A stretch of DNA of 64,000 bases, taken from assembly GCA_037976565.1 (NCBI GenBank), contig CP137675.1:29377637-29441636 (forward strand). The letters run 5' to 3'. The notes under the pieces were generated by a model that did no database searches, was not told where the DNA came from, and saw only the letters and a program-made list of their open reading frames with translations. Source of the stretch: Mesocentrotus franciscanus. Its lineage: Eukaryota; Echinodermata; Echinoidea; Camarodonta; Strongylocentrotidae. The translations under genes were made by a program, and so were the position numbers. Shown here piece after piece: positions 35,843 to 47,677 of the stretch (positions are counted from its first letter, which is position 1; the number at the start of each line of letters is the position of its first letter).

Positions 35843-36266
35843 CAAAAGATGTTGTATTGCCCTTTGCTACCGTCGGCTTTCAAAAAAAGTTTTTTCCTCT
35901 TCACCGTTTTTTAAAATATTTTTTTTAAATGGAATTAAAAAAAAAGTATGTACTGTGTTTGTTTAAATGGGATATAAATGCATAAAATCATCAAATTATT
36001 CACAAATTCTCACTCGTCTTCTGCCCTAGTTTCAACATCCTGCTAGCGTAAACATGCAAGTAGACCCCGGCCTCGTGTACGTGTATATACCATGCACTGC
36101 ACCAGCTAGAAACCAGGGAGGTTTTGGGCGACGTTTTCGGTTTTTAATTTTTTTGGGCGGCGGTCGCTGTTTTGAGTTTTCTATGGAAAGGTTGAAGGCA
36201 CTAAAAAAAAAAGATTTCCGACCGACCCATGTTTTGGCACCTAAGGGGCAATACAACATCTTTTTT
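35843..36266. mobile_element. TTAA-flanked MITE, family D (424 bp)
   Basis: Ends CAAAAGATGTTGTATTGCCC (35843-35862) and GGGCAATACAACATCTTTTT (from 36246) form a near-perfect inverted repeat, with TTAA at 35839-35842 and 36267-36270. It lies directly beside a tRNA-derived SINE and may have inserted into its tail. Short ORFs on both strands are incidental. Confidence 0.75.
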
Positions 36267-36273
36267 TTAAGGC

Positions 36274-36412
36274 CCCATGGTACTCATTTACATCACCTGG
36301 GTTGAGTGTGGCAATTGTCTTGCGGAAGGACATTAGTGCGGCGGGACTCGAACCGCGGACCTTGTGATCGACAGTTGGGCGACGTATCTACTCGACCACA
36401 ACACCTCTACAG
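36274..36412 (-). mobile_element. Diverged tRNA-derived SINE
   Basis: On the minus strand a B box GGTTCGAGTCC (36344-36354) and an A box-like TGTGGTCGAGTAGATA (36385-36400) are spaced as in a tRNA. The body continues through GTCCTTCCGCAAGACAATTG and ACCCAGGTGATGTAAATGAG. Acceptor-stem pairing is poor, so it is not a working tRNA gene. The right part of the body ends at the TTAA MITE. Confidence 0.7.
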
Positions 36413-37387
36413 ATATGATGACTGTGGAAGGTTATGATGAGTAGACATGTATGAGGCTGGAGATGACCAAATACTTAAATGGTATGCTGATAAAAAGAAT
36501 GGCAGGTGGAAACAGACAATACGTGTAGGTGTCAATAACCGTTTGTGATGTTTTCTCCTGTTGCTCTGGGGGTTAACTTTTCATGCTCTAGGTAAAAATC
36601 CTAGAGCATGGAAAATGAAAAATAAAACTTTCGTATAATTACTTTCATTAATTTAATAAATATTTTGATTATGAACCAATTACACAACGCTGCCTGAAGG
36701 AATAATGTGTATTTTGTTAAAGCATTAAAATGCATGAATGCACGTTTTAACTTTGCCTGTAGCATATTAAAAGGTCGTGTTCACTTTCAATATCTGAACA
36801 ATTATAAACTTTTCAAAATTGATTTATGCTTGCTTGATTGTACACTCACACATACAATTTACGTGGAATTGTTGGTGAGTTTAATTCGTAATCATTTCAC
36901 ATTTCTAACGTCTTGTTAAAATAAAGACAACTTCACCCTTCTCTGTACTGTACCTCTTTTAGGGAAAACCCCCCGTTTTGATGTTTTTCTTTATGATTAA
37001 CTTTACGAAAAATTATTCGAAGTTGGATCTGGAAGCAATTACTAGGTCGTTTGCTTTTCGTCTATATCCATGATATCTTTAATAAAAGTAAGATTCCAAG
37101 GCCTACATTGTTTTTAAGTTTAAATATGGGAAGTGAGTATACCAACCACCATGACTACGGGCATCAATCCCGGGATGGGGGTGTATATCCCCCCCCTCAA
37201 TCAACTGTTTACAAAAAGTACAAGTGATCCTTGCAGTAGTGAAAAATTACCTTTAAAATGACATTAAAATGTAAAAATATGTTTATAACGTCCAAAAACT
37301 GAGTACATTTTTTCTTCTGCAAAGTTCCACATTCATCTACATTAGGGGGTGAGTGTCTCGGGGCCTGATTTCGATCACCCCCACCCC
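36413..37387. other. No gene; one perfect-looking hairpin
   Basis: A hairpin at 36577-36615 pairs TTTTCATGCTCTAGG with CCTAGAGCATGGAAAA around a 7-base loop with one bulge. The rest is AT-rich without a recognisable feature. Confidence 0.5.
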
Positions 37388-37450
37388 CCCCCCTACACAC
37401 ACATACACCCACACACACCCACATACACCCACATACACTCACATATACAA
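37388..37450. repeat. (CA)n-type microsatellite
   Basis: cacacacatacacccacacac units, degenerate, after a poly-C run. Confidence 0.75.
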
Positions 37451-38339
37451 ACACACTCCTAGGAACGGAGTTAAGCCATTGCTACCCACAAAACATCGTG
37501 TCCTTGTATTATAGGTGAAATAGAATGAATTTATCTATATAACTATTAGTAATTTACACAGCAGTATCGTGATCATGGTTTGTACAATAATCGTTTTGTA
37601 ATCTTACATTTACATGCATGTATGAGCACGGCTTCTTATAAAGACGACAAATCGGAGAGAGAGACAAGGATACAATCCTCTTTGATTTATACGTGAATCA
37701 AACGCCAAAGACCAATTTAATTTATATTCCACATGTATTAGGCAATGGCAATGCAATAAGTATGTCTTTCAAATGTAAAAAGACAAAATTTGTTATGACA
37801 TTTACATCGGGTTATCCGTATATAAACATTATAAGAATGATTAAGCTTCATATTTTTAATAAACAAGAGATAAAATAGCATGTCATGATTCATCGAGTAG
37901 ATAATTTCACTAGATAAACCCTTATGTTGGTATTGATCTTAACCGTATCATCAATATGGTTAAAGTAATGAAGTAGGCCTATTTCCCTTGAAGTCTTTTG
38001 ATTGAATGATATCCTGCGAGAGGCTTTGAATTCTTGAAAACTTAAACATAAAGTTTATTTCAGCCTGTAAACAAAAGCGGTACCTTGAGCTGGAGTTCGT
38101 AAATTACAAGTCACAAGGTCGGTCAGTGAAACCAAAACAGATTTTAACATGCCCATAATTCTTCGCTAGCGGACGAGATCAAACAACGCAATCCTATGTC
38201 GATAGCAGTGTACATGTGGGTTGAATCGGAAGCGCGCCATTCACAAACCGCAAAATAATTGCATTCAAAATAATTATTCACGATTATCAAATTACGGCAG
38301 CCGTAATTTCCTTGGCAGAGAGAACAATTAGTAAATAAA
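37451..38339. other. No supported feature
   Basis: AT-rich; only a 61-codon ORF at 37693-37878. Confidence 0.45.
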
Positions 38340-38620
38340 CATAATTATTAGGAGAGATTGATGAGGAGTGGGAGGATGAGAGGAGTAATAAGAGGGGAGG
38401 GGATTGTGGAAAGAAAGAGGGCGGGAGGGAGGGAGAGAGAGAGGGGAGAGAGAGAGAGGGGGAGAGGATGGTAGAAAGAGAGAGGGGAGGGAGAAAGAGA
38501 GAGAGAAGGAGGGAGGAAGGGAGAGAGGGGGAGAGCAAGAGAAAGAGAGTGGAGAGGGTGGTAGAAAGAGAGAGAGAGAGAGGGGGAAGAGGGGGATGGG
38601 GGAGACGACAAAAAGGAAAT
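38340..38620. repeat. GA-rich array (~280 bp)
   Basis: gagagagag and gggagg words on the plus strand. ORFs on both strands (38287-38803 minus, 38404-38673 plus) are Ser/Leu or Arg/Glu repeats produced by the array. Confidence 0.88.
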
Positions 38621-39639
38621 GTGAACATAAAGACAGAATGTGGGAGACAGGGGGAAAATTGAAGGTTTGGTAGAACTTATAGCTACATGATTACTCCGAC
38701 CATGCCAACCGATGAAAGTTTTCTGTATCAAACATTGAGAGGCAAAAGGTGCAGATGAAAAAGTCAGAACCAAGGAAATAAAAAAGAGTGGAAGATAGAG
38801 CATAGGGTAGAGAGAATAGACGTAGAATTTGGAATTACATCATCACATTTCAAATGAAAATTCATGGTGATGAATAAAGAAACAAAAACTGAACGGGTGT
38901 ACTGTATCTTTAAGAAAGTGTGATTCACTTCCGACGTTAGAATAAAAAGATTTCATATCTGACAGCTCGTTTCTGCGTCAAGTTTATCGTTTGTGACATA
39001 TCTGACCAGCGTTTCGCTCTACTTCTTTTTATTTTTGTCTCGTGTTTAAAAGCTGACATCTTGAAATTAATTTCAAAAGGTCAACTTCTATTTCCATTTC
39101 ATAGAAATCGCACATTTCAAATCATATATTCTAAATGACAGCAATTTTTATTGATATCAAAGTAAGTAAGCCGTGTCCCGCTCCGAAAGGGTAAGAACCA
39201 CCAGTGGCTGAACGAGATTGAACCTGCCTTTTTGCATCATTTATATTTTTGGCCCAGAGTCTTTTCTTCCGCCCTAGTTGGCAGCTATCTAATTAGCAAT
39301 GAAATAAAAGATCAAACGAAAGGTTAATAAGACCTAATTGTCCGGGTATATTATATACCTGTCCCAACAAGCACGACTCATGTCGACATAAAGGAACTCG
39401 TTAGTCAAATTAAGCTAGCAAGAGTCGTTTAATATTTTTGCCAGATGTAATAGTTCCCTCTCTGCTATCAGTCCAGTACTATCTTTACTCTTTTCCTCTT
39501 CTCTTTTTTTCCATTGTTCTTCGTCCTTTTTTCTTCTTCTTTTTCTTCTCGTTTGTTCATTTCTCTCATCATCTCGCAATGCTCGGAAATAGAGGAGGAA
39601 TTGTTTTATCAAATATATTTTTGCCTCTTTGTGAAAAAG
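38621..39639. other. No supported gene
   Basis: Nothing recognised except CT-rich stretches near 39490-39550. Confidence 0.4.
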
Positions 39640-39692
39640 TCCCTCCCCCATTTTTCTCTCTCCCTCCTTCTCCCTCTACCCCCTCCCCCTCC

Positions 39693-39727
<35 letters not shown>

Positions 39728-39735
39728 TTCTTCAA
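39640..39735. repeat. (CT)n array
   Basis: ctccc words then ctctctctct from about 39695 to 39735. Confidence 0.85.
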
Positions 39736-40435
39736 TCAAGGAGATCTAATTTCTTTGCAGCAAACGCCCACAATTCCGATATTTTTATTGCAGTAATTTG
39801 TTTTCCTTCTTTCTTCTCGGCTGTAGTTTCATGATTGTGACACACTACTTGGTATTCTGCCAATAGTTCTTCATATTTACGTACATCATGAAAGAGTTTC
39901 GAGCGCATTGGTTACTGATTTGTATGTTATTGCTGCTTGTGTTTCTTTTCTCTAACAGCATAAAACTCAAGGTCTATATTGCATTTTAACAAACCTTAGT
40001 TTTTTATATAAATGCATAATTGTAATAAAAGGTCAGCGTATCTAGCCAACAAGGGCGGCACTACGTATATGATGTTTGATGGTCTTAAACTAAACATGAC
40101 GTATTCATACTGTCATGTCAACATTAATTTGATATTTTTAGGTGAAAACCAAAATCCCTGAATGTCAAAATACCGCAGGTGGTCTTTGTCTTCCAATTGC
40201 ATTTTATATTGATCATATATGATCCTATATCTTGAAAATGACCTCGAAGAGAAAACCTTTTCCTTCGTTATTTGCCAAGAGTGATGAATACATATAACGG
40301 AAATTTGAAAATGGACCTTAAACAAACCCTGTGGTTCAAGTTCATTTACTTTGTTCCAACCGATTTAAAGAAACAGAGAGGAAGAAGAAGAAGGAAAAAA
40401 AAAATCGAAAATAAAATAAAACAAAACAAAATGAA
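39736..40435. other. No supported feature
   Basis: Plain AT-rich DNA, no ORF of note. Confidence 0.45.
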
Positions 40436-40437
40436 TG

Positions 40438-40497
<60 letters not shown>
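40436..40497. repeat. (AAT)n microsatellite, ~20 units
   Basis: Perfect ataataataat run, preceded by an A-rich GAA/AAA stretch. The poly-Asn and poly-Leu readings of the two strands are by-products. Confidence 0.95.
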
Positions 40498-40784
40498 TTA
40501 ATAAAAAATAGGAATAGATCACACTATATAGCAATTAATTGAATTATGGTTTTTTTTACATGAAATACATAACATCTAAGGAAATTCTTAAACAACAAAC
40601 ATAATGAGAAATTCCCAGCACTTTACATAAAATAAACTTAATCAATTATTATTTTCATGATAAAATGAGTTCGCAAATATACAAAGAAGTAAAATGAGTA
40701 GCCCAGAGCAAAAAACAATGCTCAAACACGCAAAGATCAAATTATATTGCTCTCTCCAATACTATTACCATCCCAATCTCCCCT
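40498..40784. other. No supported feature
   Basis: AT-rich spacer. Confidence 0.45.
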
Positions 40785-40850
40785 CTCCTCCCCTATCCTC
40801 CCTCTCTCTCTCTCTCTCTTTCTCCCTCTCTCTCCTTGTCCCCCCTACTG
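40785..40850. repeat. (CT)n array
   Basis: ctctctctctctctctctttctccctctctc with C-rich flanks. Confidence 0.8.
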
Positions 40851-41577
40851 TTTGTTCAAGAAAACAAAACTAAATCAAAATCATCATCCTCCAGCGATTC
40901 AAACGTGGAATTCACATGGGAGATAAAAAGATAGAAGCAATGTCACAGTTGTAGGCTAATTCCAATTTGCTATTACTCGGGTGTAATTGCTCGCGTAATT
41001 AACAATGATGGGTTAGGCTTTCGTACGATTAAACTAAAGACACAAAATACTGAGGAAACGTTCAAGTTTTGTAATTGCCTGTGTGATTTCATCTCTCTCG
41101 AGACTTTGTCTAGACGGCTCATTAGAAACCTCAGCATTGATCTAGTTTGAAATACATCCTTCGACTAATATTTTGTATTTCCATTAGCATACCAGTCCGC
41201 CTTGGCAACCGTTTGGACATTGCCCGCGAGGTTTACGTGTGGAAAGACCTGACTACCTTCGGTAATTCCGTGTCTGTCTCCTAAATGCTGGAAATTAAAA
41301 GGGGTGTGTTTAAATACAGAAACAGGCCTGAAATATAATGCATGGGAAACTGGACCGAACAAATATTTCGCTTGCTAGAAAAATAAAGGGATGTACAGAA
41401 ATATGAACGGATCTGGTGGGGCCGAAGGGGCCGCCCCTCCCCATCCCAACCCTGACACAATCTTAAATAGCATTTTATTGCTTTAAAAATTATTATCCTG
41501 CTTATGTTTCGAACGTAATTTCGTTATTAAGTATCAAAGTCTCGAAGCTGACTTTGATATGTTTTGTCCCTATCTCT
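40851..41577. other. No supported gene
   Basis: A 65-codon minus ORF at 41165-41362 has no domain. ggatctggtggggccg near 41409 is reminiscent of a hAT-type end, but no partner was found. Confidence 0.4.
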
Positions 41578-41634
41578 CCTTCACTTTCCTCTCTCTCTCT
41601 CTCACTCTCTCTCTCTCTCTCTCTCTTTCTCTCA
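41578..41634. repeat. (CT)n microsatellite
   Basis: About 24 CT dinucleotides with two interruptions. Confidence 0.88.
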
Positions 41635-42324
41635 TTATTGGATGGTGTCCGACACAAAAACAATTATACGGATGTGAAACCGTTTACTAATTTTCATCAA
41701 GTATCAAACAAATAAAATTACACCATCCTACAAAAACTGTGTATCATAGGCTACATAAAATGGTAAGTTCTTATAGCGCGTCAGAAGGTAGCTAAATCTA
41801 GTTATATATGTTGTGAAAACTTTATAGCGATCTCGAGAAAACAATTGATAATGAAAGAAAAGGAAGCAATAAAACAATAATTATTGTAGAATCTCTAAGT
41901 TTATATGCTTTTAGAAATACACAGGCGGTCGCCTTTTCTTAATGGAAATTAACCAACATAACATCATCTAGCGCCTTCACGAATGTCATACTCTTGAGAT
42001 GTTGTACTTAATCTTCTAGGATTATAGTAGACAAACTGCGCGTCACTTACCTAAAAGCCTTGCGCCATCAAAATTGCCTTCACTTAACTGTAAACTCGTA
42101 AATACACCATGTAATGGTGACAAGAATGGTTTCAAAGTGTAGAAATGATCCGGAAGACTCTTTCAATCGGACCGTGTACACGCCAAATTTAGCCGTGTTC
42201 CAGGCAGAATCAGGTTTTTTTTTTTATATAGTATACTTATTATTTTGTTTTCTCTGTCTCTTTCAACGCCTACGGGTCCAACCAAGAATGGATTTGTACA
42301 AAGTAGTTGAATTATATCCAGCTC
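41635..42324. other. No supported feature
   Basis: Nothing recognised. Confidence 0.4.
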
Positions 42325-42369
42325 TCTTACTGTCTCCCCTCTCTCTTTCTCTCTCTCTATACATATATA

Positions 42370-42422
<53 letters not shown>

Positions 42423-42504
42423 CTCTCTCTCTTTGTCTCTCTCTCTCTCTCTATCTCTATCTCTCTCTCTGTGTTTCTTTCTCTCTCTATCGATCTCTCT
42501 CTAG

Positions 42505-42539
<35 letters not shown>

Positions 42540-42564
42540 GCACACACACGCACGCACACAACAC
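42325..42564. repeat. Compound (CT)n/(TA)n/(CA)n microsatellite (~240 bp)
   Basis: (CT)n, then two (TA)n-type islands at about 42358-42375 and 42406-42420, then more (CT)n and finally (CA)n at 42524-42564. The 152-codon plus ORF (42114-42572) and the opposing 118-codon ORF are translations of this array. Confidence 0.9.
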
Positions 42565-42637
42565 ATACATAAGCACCCTCGCACACGCACGTGATCTTTC
42601 TATTTTCTTTCTCCCACACGTCAGAGTCAGAGAAAGG

Positions 42638-42735
42638 GGGTAGAGAGAGAGAGAGAGAGCGTGGGAGAGAAGTGGGAGGAAGGGGGACAGTAGAAGACTA
42701 GCAGGATATAGGGCTAGGGGAGGGAGAGATAAGGA
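42638..42735. repeat. GA-rich tract
   Basis: gagagagagagagagcgtgggagag, then aggggg words. It lies 75 bp from the CT array in the opposite sense, so the two could pair. Confidence 0.75.
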
Positions 42736-43890
42736 TTCAGGAGGATATACCCACCCACAAAGTACTTTAAAAATCTTGACTCCCAACTAACATAGTGCTA
42801 TAAACATGGTAAATAGTTTCACACCCTCCGGGTAGACACTTTCCGTTTGTTCGAGAAGTACTTGCCAATCGAATTAGTCAAAACCATTCAAGTCGGAGAA
42901 ACATTTTTTATATTTTTTATGTGAGTTATCTGAATTGACGGTGCATCCGGAAGGGAAATGAAGAGTTTTAAGATCCTAAAACTTAGATTGAAAGTGGTGA
43001 AAGTCCACCGCAAAGATGAATTGACTTTTTTTTTTTTAGTGTAAATGTACGTCACTACAGGCGAAGAGGTTGTTTCTCTTAGATTTCCTATATAGGTAAC
43101 AGATTAACAGAATAACAGAGGGTATCAATAGCATTGCTCATCCGTCATCTTACACTTCAAGAGTCAATAAAGCTGTCAAACATTTAGTTTTGGAGGAGTG
43201 AAAACGAGGAGATTACTTTATTTTTTTCTCCATCAGTTCAGCAGAGTTTTTTTACCAATTCTCAACCAATAAGACAATGACCTATTATATTTCAATGCGG
43301 AATAAACATACAAGGAAAGACCAAAATTTACACGACAAAATAAAGACATCATAAAGGAGAAGTATCCGGAAATGCAGAGAAATTCAGAATGCACTTGTTG
43401 AATATGGATTATAATTATCGCAAATCTTTCATCGTATCTGAAGCAGGAGAACCAGCATCCTTTGACAATTTAAATGAGAACTATAGAAATTTACAAAAAA
43501 CACGAAGTTTTTATGTATTTGCAAGGATTGATTTCTTGACATGAATATCACGCTTTGATAACATAAGAGCTTCTTTCCTGAGGCACCATACACTATGTGC
43601 TTCTGTAACGATTAAAATTGATTCCTCAAGGAGAATATGACTTAATGTCAGTGTTTTCTTTTCCTGAATAAGAACTCTTTAATATTTCAGGCCTTCCAGG
43701 TGGCCCATTTTTGTGAGAGCATCGTGGTCACATTATGTGGTAACATTATGTCACCCGAGGTACCGAGGTATAATGTACAAATCACGCATGGAAGATCCAA
43801 CATCTCCAAAGGAGAACTCGTTTTGTTAGCAACTGGAGATAAACAATGCTAGCGGCGAAATATTATTTGAACCGTGGTTTGTGTGATCCT
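42736..43890. other. No supported feature
   Basis: No ORF above 60 codons. AT-rich with no repeat boundary recognised. Confidence 0.45.
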
Positions 43891-44002
43891 CTCTGTCCCT
43901 CTCTCTCTATCTCTTTATCTATCTCTCTCTCTCTCTCTCTCTTTTTTTTTTCTCTCTCTCTATCTCTCTCCCTCTCCTTCTCTATATACTTTTCTCTCTC
44001 AG
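43891..44002. repeat. (CT)n array
   Basis: ctctctatctcttt and (CT)n runs with a poly-T interruption. ORFs on both strands are products of it. Confidence 0.85.
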
Positions 44003-44644
44003 AAAGTGAATATGACTTGTAGGGCTTTTTGTGATCTGGTAATGGAAGTCTTTGTTCAGGTAGAATGACTACGTCAAGTTTTGACATGCTTACGCTACAG
44101 CAAAAGAGAGAAAAACAAGTTCAAGGCACGATATTTTGATAAACCTATAGCGTTTTTATTCATTTATGTATGTTTCAAGAAAAATTGTGTCATGCAGGAT
44201 GTAAATTGCAGACTGTTACTTTAAAATTAAGGCGGAATGCAGCTTGTAAAATAGTTTAGTGTCTTTTGTTTATTTTTCGTAGACTTACGATTTATGTATT
44301 TTTCAAACGGTCTAATCTCTCTTCAATCCTCAATCTGTAAAATAGGAACTGAGATCAGGAGTTTGCAAATGGAATATAACTCAGATTATGCCGATGCCAG
44401 CAGACTATGAATGGTGCAGGACCTTGTATCTGCTCTTTGTTGGAGTGAGGTTTCTTTTTTTCTGCCTGGTTTAATTCAACTCAATTAATATCATGACAGT
44501 GCAAGCTTTAAATTTGTGTTTTCAGTTCTAATAGAGTTTACTTTTACATGACCTGCTACTGTCAAGATGCTAGAATACGATTTAAATAATCATCAAATAA
44601 CAATACTCATTATCTAATAAAGTTCAAATATGTTAAAGGCTGTG
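44003..44644. other. No supported feature
   Basis: AT-rich spacer left of the palindromic element. Confidence 0.45.
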
Positions 44645-44871
44645 GCCCGAATTCACAAAGGAGGTTTAAATTTAACCCATGGTTTAAACCCTCATTTACA
44701 TAACCCATGGTTTAAAATAAGCGCAAATTGAAGCGTATCTTGCCTTGCGCGCGTCTAATATTGGACTTCTGACTTGTGTCGCGCTTATTTTGCGCTTATT
44801 TTAAACCATGGATTATGTAAATGAGGGTTTAAACCATGGGTTAAATTTAAACCTCCTTTGTGAATTCGGGC
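44645..44871. mobile_element. Near-perfect palindromic element (227 bp)
   Basis: GCCCGAATTCACAAAGGAGG at 44645 and its complement ending GAATTCGGGC at 44870 open two arms of about 90 bases. The arms match through TTTAAATTTAACCCATGG, GTTTAAACCCTCATTTACAT and AATAAGCGCAAA, leaving a loop of about 50 bases. CTGT precedes and follows the element, a possible 4-bp duplication. It has no coding capacity. Confidence 0.82.
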
Positions 44872-45216
44872 CTGTATGTTTGTGTTTTCATACAATGATT
44901 TTTTTTCCTCCCATCTCTACCTCTCTCTCTCTCTCTCTCTCTGTCCATCAATTGTTTACTCACTTACAATTGTCTGTTCATTTTCTAGTCTTGGACTTGC
45001 TTTTTTTCTATCAATAATTAGTTAGTTATCTCTTCAATACTAAGATAATGAATTTAGCACGATGCATCGGGCACGAAACGCCTGGTTTCTAAGACTCTTA
45101 CCTGTGTCTTTGGGGTCAAATTCAGATTGTTGAGCATGATCTGAATAGGTGTGCTGTAGTAGGATCTCCATGTCCTCTCACTGATATTGAAAATCCAAAG
45201 CTGGTGTCATACTTAA
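44872..45216. other. No gene; small (CT)n at 44921-44942
   Basis: Spacer between two inverted-repeat elements; a short pure CT run is the only feature. Confidence 0.5.
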
Positions 45217-45404
45217 AGCCCCACTGTACTACTTGTAGCTACTTGCTCCCTCTATATAGAAAACAATGCCTACGTGGTGCCTGTTGGTCCCCATGATCCT
45301 CTTTTTTCTTATGTTAATTGAGAGCTGAGTTGATGAGATAAACACCTGACAGTGACCACGCTAATCCCTGTAATACCTCCTGGCAAAACTAGTGCAGAGG
45401 GGCT
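45217..45404. mobile_element. TTAA-flanked MITE, family E (188 bp)
   Basis: Starts AGCCCCACTGTACTA (45217) and ends TAGTGCAGAGGGGCT (45390-45404), an inverted repeat with two mismatches. TTAA lies at 45213-45216 and 45405-45408. A TA duplication would also fit, so the superfamily is left open. Confidence 0.75.
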
Positions 45405-45581
45405 TTAAACAATTGCCAGTTTTAAATAGCTCTGGTTGATATACGATTTTGTTTTCTTTCTTCTAATTATTTATTAGTTGTTTTTTTTGTGTATTCATTT
45501 AGGCCTGGATTTGTAGGGTGTATCTGCTCTATTCCTCTTTCATGTCATCTCTCTACATAATTGTTGTTATATCCCTATCTC
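45405..45581. other. Spacer
   Basis: No feature recognised. Confidence 0.4.
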
Positions 45582-45618
45582 TCTCAGGGATAAAGAATGT
45601 GTACCTCCTCCCCCTTTC

Positions 45619-45649
<31 letters not shown>

Positions 45650-45745
45650 TCTCCCTATCTCTCTCTCTCCCTCTCTTTCCCTCTCTCTTTTTTTCTTTCT
45701 TTATCTTTCGTTCTTTTCCCCCTCTCTCTCTCTCTCTCTCTTTGT
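45582..45745. repeat. (CT)n array with short (CA)n
   Basis: Long CT runs at about 45619-45638 and 45721-45741 with cacacacac at 45639-45648. The 107-codon ORF over it is low-complexity Ser/Leu. Confidence 0.85.
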
Positions 45746-46506
45746 CTTTCCCACGTATTAAGTGAAGTTTTATTTGTCACTTCCCTGCTATTTCTCACGA
45801 TATTTTCTCCTTACGTTCCCCAAATCGTTTCCCCTCTTTAGATTTTCTCACACCACTTACAATAAGTTCACATCCTCTAATGTATCGTCATGACATATCA
45901 GTATCGCACAAATTACATTATCGCTTGGAAGGGTAGACACATTTGTCTGTGAATTAAGCACTCGTCTTCCCCATTAAAGAGCAACAAGGCGAGGATAGAC
46001 TTACGCGAGAAGACGACCGAGCATTTTACAGATTTCCGACTGAATGTGCGTTTGATCCTTAGCGCAAGGAGAAATGCTTTAATCTAATCTGAAAATCTTT
46101 GGCACTTTTTCTTTACTCTTTAGTTTTCAGAGAATTTGTACAATGGTTTATGTTAAAAGGAGAGCTGAACGGCAACCTGCTTTTAATAAAACGTCAGCGT
46201 GTATTTAAACGAGGGTCACCATGGAAACGAGGTCGGAAGGGATGAATTGTAATCTGTTATGCACCCTAATACAACGCTTTCAGAGTTCGTGCATGAAAAT
46301 CTGTAAAGAATGAAAAGAAGAAAGGTATTATTGCGGCATGGATGCGGATCATCAGAAAATTTATGTGAGAATGGAACAGTCATAAATCAAAAATATTGGT
46401 TTCGAGAGCAAGAATTAAGAAGAGGAGGCGACAATCACTATCAATAAATAAAAGGAAATGAACTAACTATGTAGTGATAATGAACATAATAAGTATGACG
46501 TCTATA
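45746..46506. other. No supported feature
   Basis: Nothing recognised. Confidence 0.4.
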
Positions 46507-46806
46507 GCCCGCGAGACCGACAATCTATGAGATGAAACCCATGATGATGTTCTCGTAGGCCTTTGTGCCACTTTTCACAAGGTTTACCAGAACGCCGGCC
46601 CAAGAGATCGTAATTTCTCTTTGCTATCTTCCTTCATTGAATTATTTTGTCGGTCTCGTGGGCAATCATTCTCGATGAGCTTTTGGATTTTTCTTCCTTT
46701 TCTAAATATCTTCTTATCTATATCTTTGTCTTAGCCGGTCTTGTTGGCAGTCGGTCTGATGGGTTGTCGGGCTAGTGAACTTCTAGTCAATGTCGGTCTC
46801 GTGGGC
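46507..46806. repeat. GTCGGTCTCGTGGGC repeat cluster with inverted partner
   Basis: GCCCGCGAGACCGACAA at 46507-46523 is inverted against TTGTCGGTCTCGTGGGC at 46647-46663. The same core recurs at about 46735, 46750 and 46791-46806 in direct orientation with substitutions. The first pair could be the TIRs of a ~157-bp element. The later ones would be additional ends or a short tandem array. Confidence 0.6.
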
Positions 46807-46864
46807 TGTCCGTTTACAGGATTAATCACCAAGAAAACTTACGCTCGAGTTTCTGTTTTCAATA

Positions 46865-47187
46865 AAGCCTCTCTAAAGTTTTAGGAGCCGCAAAAATTCG
46901 ATGGCAAAATTTTACTTAAATTGTATCATAATGTGAAAGAGGATGTCATTTGAGACACATTTCTGTAAGGATTCTCAAAACAAATGTTTTGAAGTTGAAT
47001 ATTGATGAAAGAATACAAAACTTAAGTTTTCTGCGTACAACAGAAAACCCAATTTATGTATTTGGGGGGATCTCTGCAGAAGTGTGTCTTAAATGACATC
47101 CTCTTTCGCATTATGATAAAATTTAAGTGAAATTTTGACATCATATTTTTGGGCGAATTTGGGGCTCCCAACACTTTATAGGGGCTT
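46865..47187. mobile_element. TA-flanked MITE with ~130-bp arms (323 bp)
   Basis: Starts AAGCCTCTCTAAAGTTTTAG and ends with the complement-like CAACACTTTATAGGGGCTT. TA lies on both sides (46863-46864, 47188-47189). The inner arms share GGAGCC.CAAA, ATCATAATG.GAAAGAGGATG and TCATTT.AGACAC. No coding sequence. Confidence 0.85.
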
Positions 47188-47677
47188 TAAGGTTTTAGTA
47201 ATTCTGTGATGTCATCCTCCATGTCTTTTTATGTGTTGTATTGTTTTCGAAAATTATTTTTATTTCAAAGGAAAGTGCTCCCCTCAACAACAACAAAATG
47301 AATTAATCAATTCACATCAAAGATAATTTAATAAGAATGATGAAGAATGAAAGAGACGGCCGTATAATCTTTCTGAAGCTCCGTATAATGTAATATATCA
47401 TTCATATGGGAGAAAAATGACAATATCTCTACGGAGCGTGTAAATAGACAATACAACAAATACCCAGCGGAAGATATAATCCCAAACTAATAAGAAATAT
47501 ATACTGATAGAGCTGTAGTTTGATTTTATAAGAAGAAATGAATCTTCTTGCGGAAGTATATAACTTGCACTCTGCATAATGTCATACTTTTGACGAGGGT
47601 GAACATGCGGATTGGGTTATGTGACAAAGAAAGCCAAACTCAAAGATGAAAAATTTCCAATCACAAATAACAGTTAA
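47188..47677. other. Spacer between two MITEs
   Basis: No feature recognised in AT-rich DNA. Confidence 0.45.

Noticed and set aside
36332..36412. A functional tRNA gene on the minus strand
   Set aside because: The B box is good but the acceptor stem does not pair and a SINE-like body follows.
38287..38803. 113- and 151-codon minus ORFs
   Set aside because: Ser/Leu/Pro repeats from the GA-rich array.
42114..42619. 152- and 118-codon ORFs
   Set aside because: They follow a compound CT/TA/CA microsatellite.
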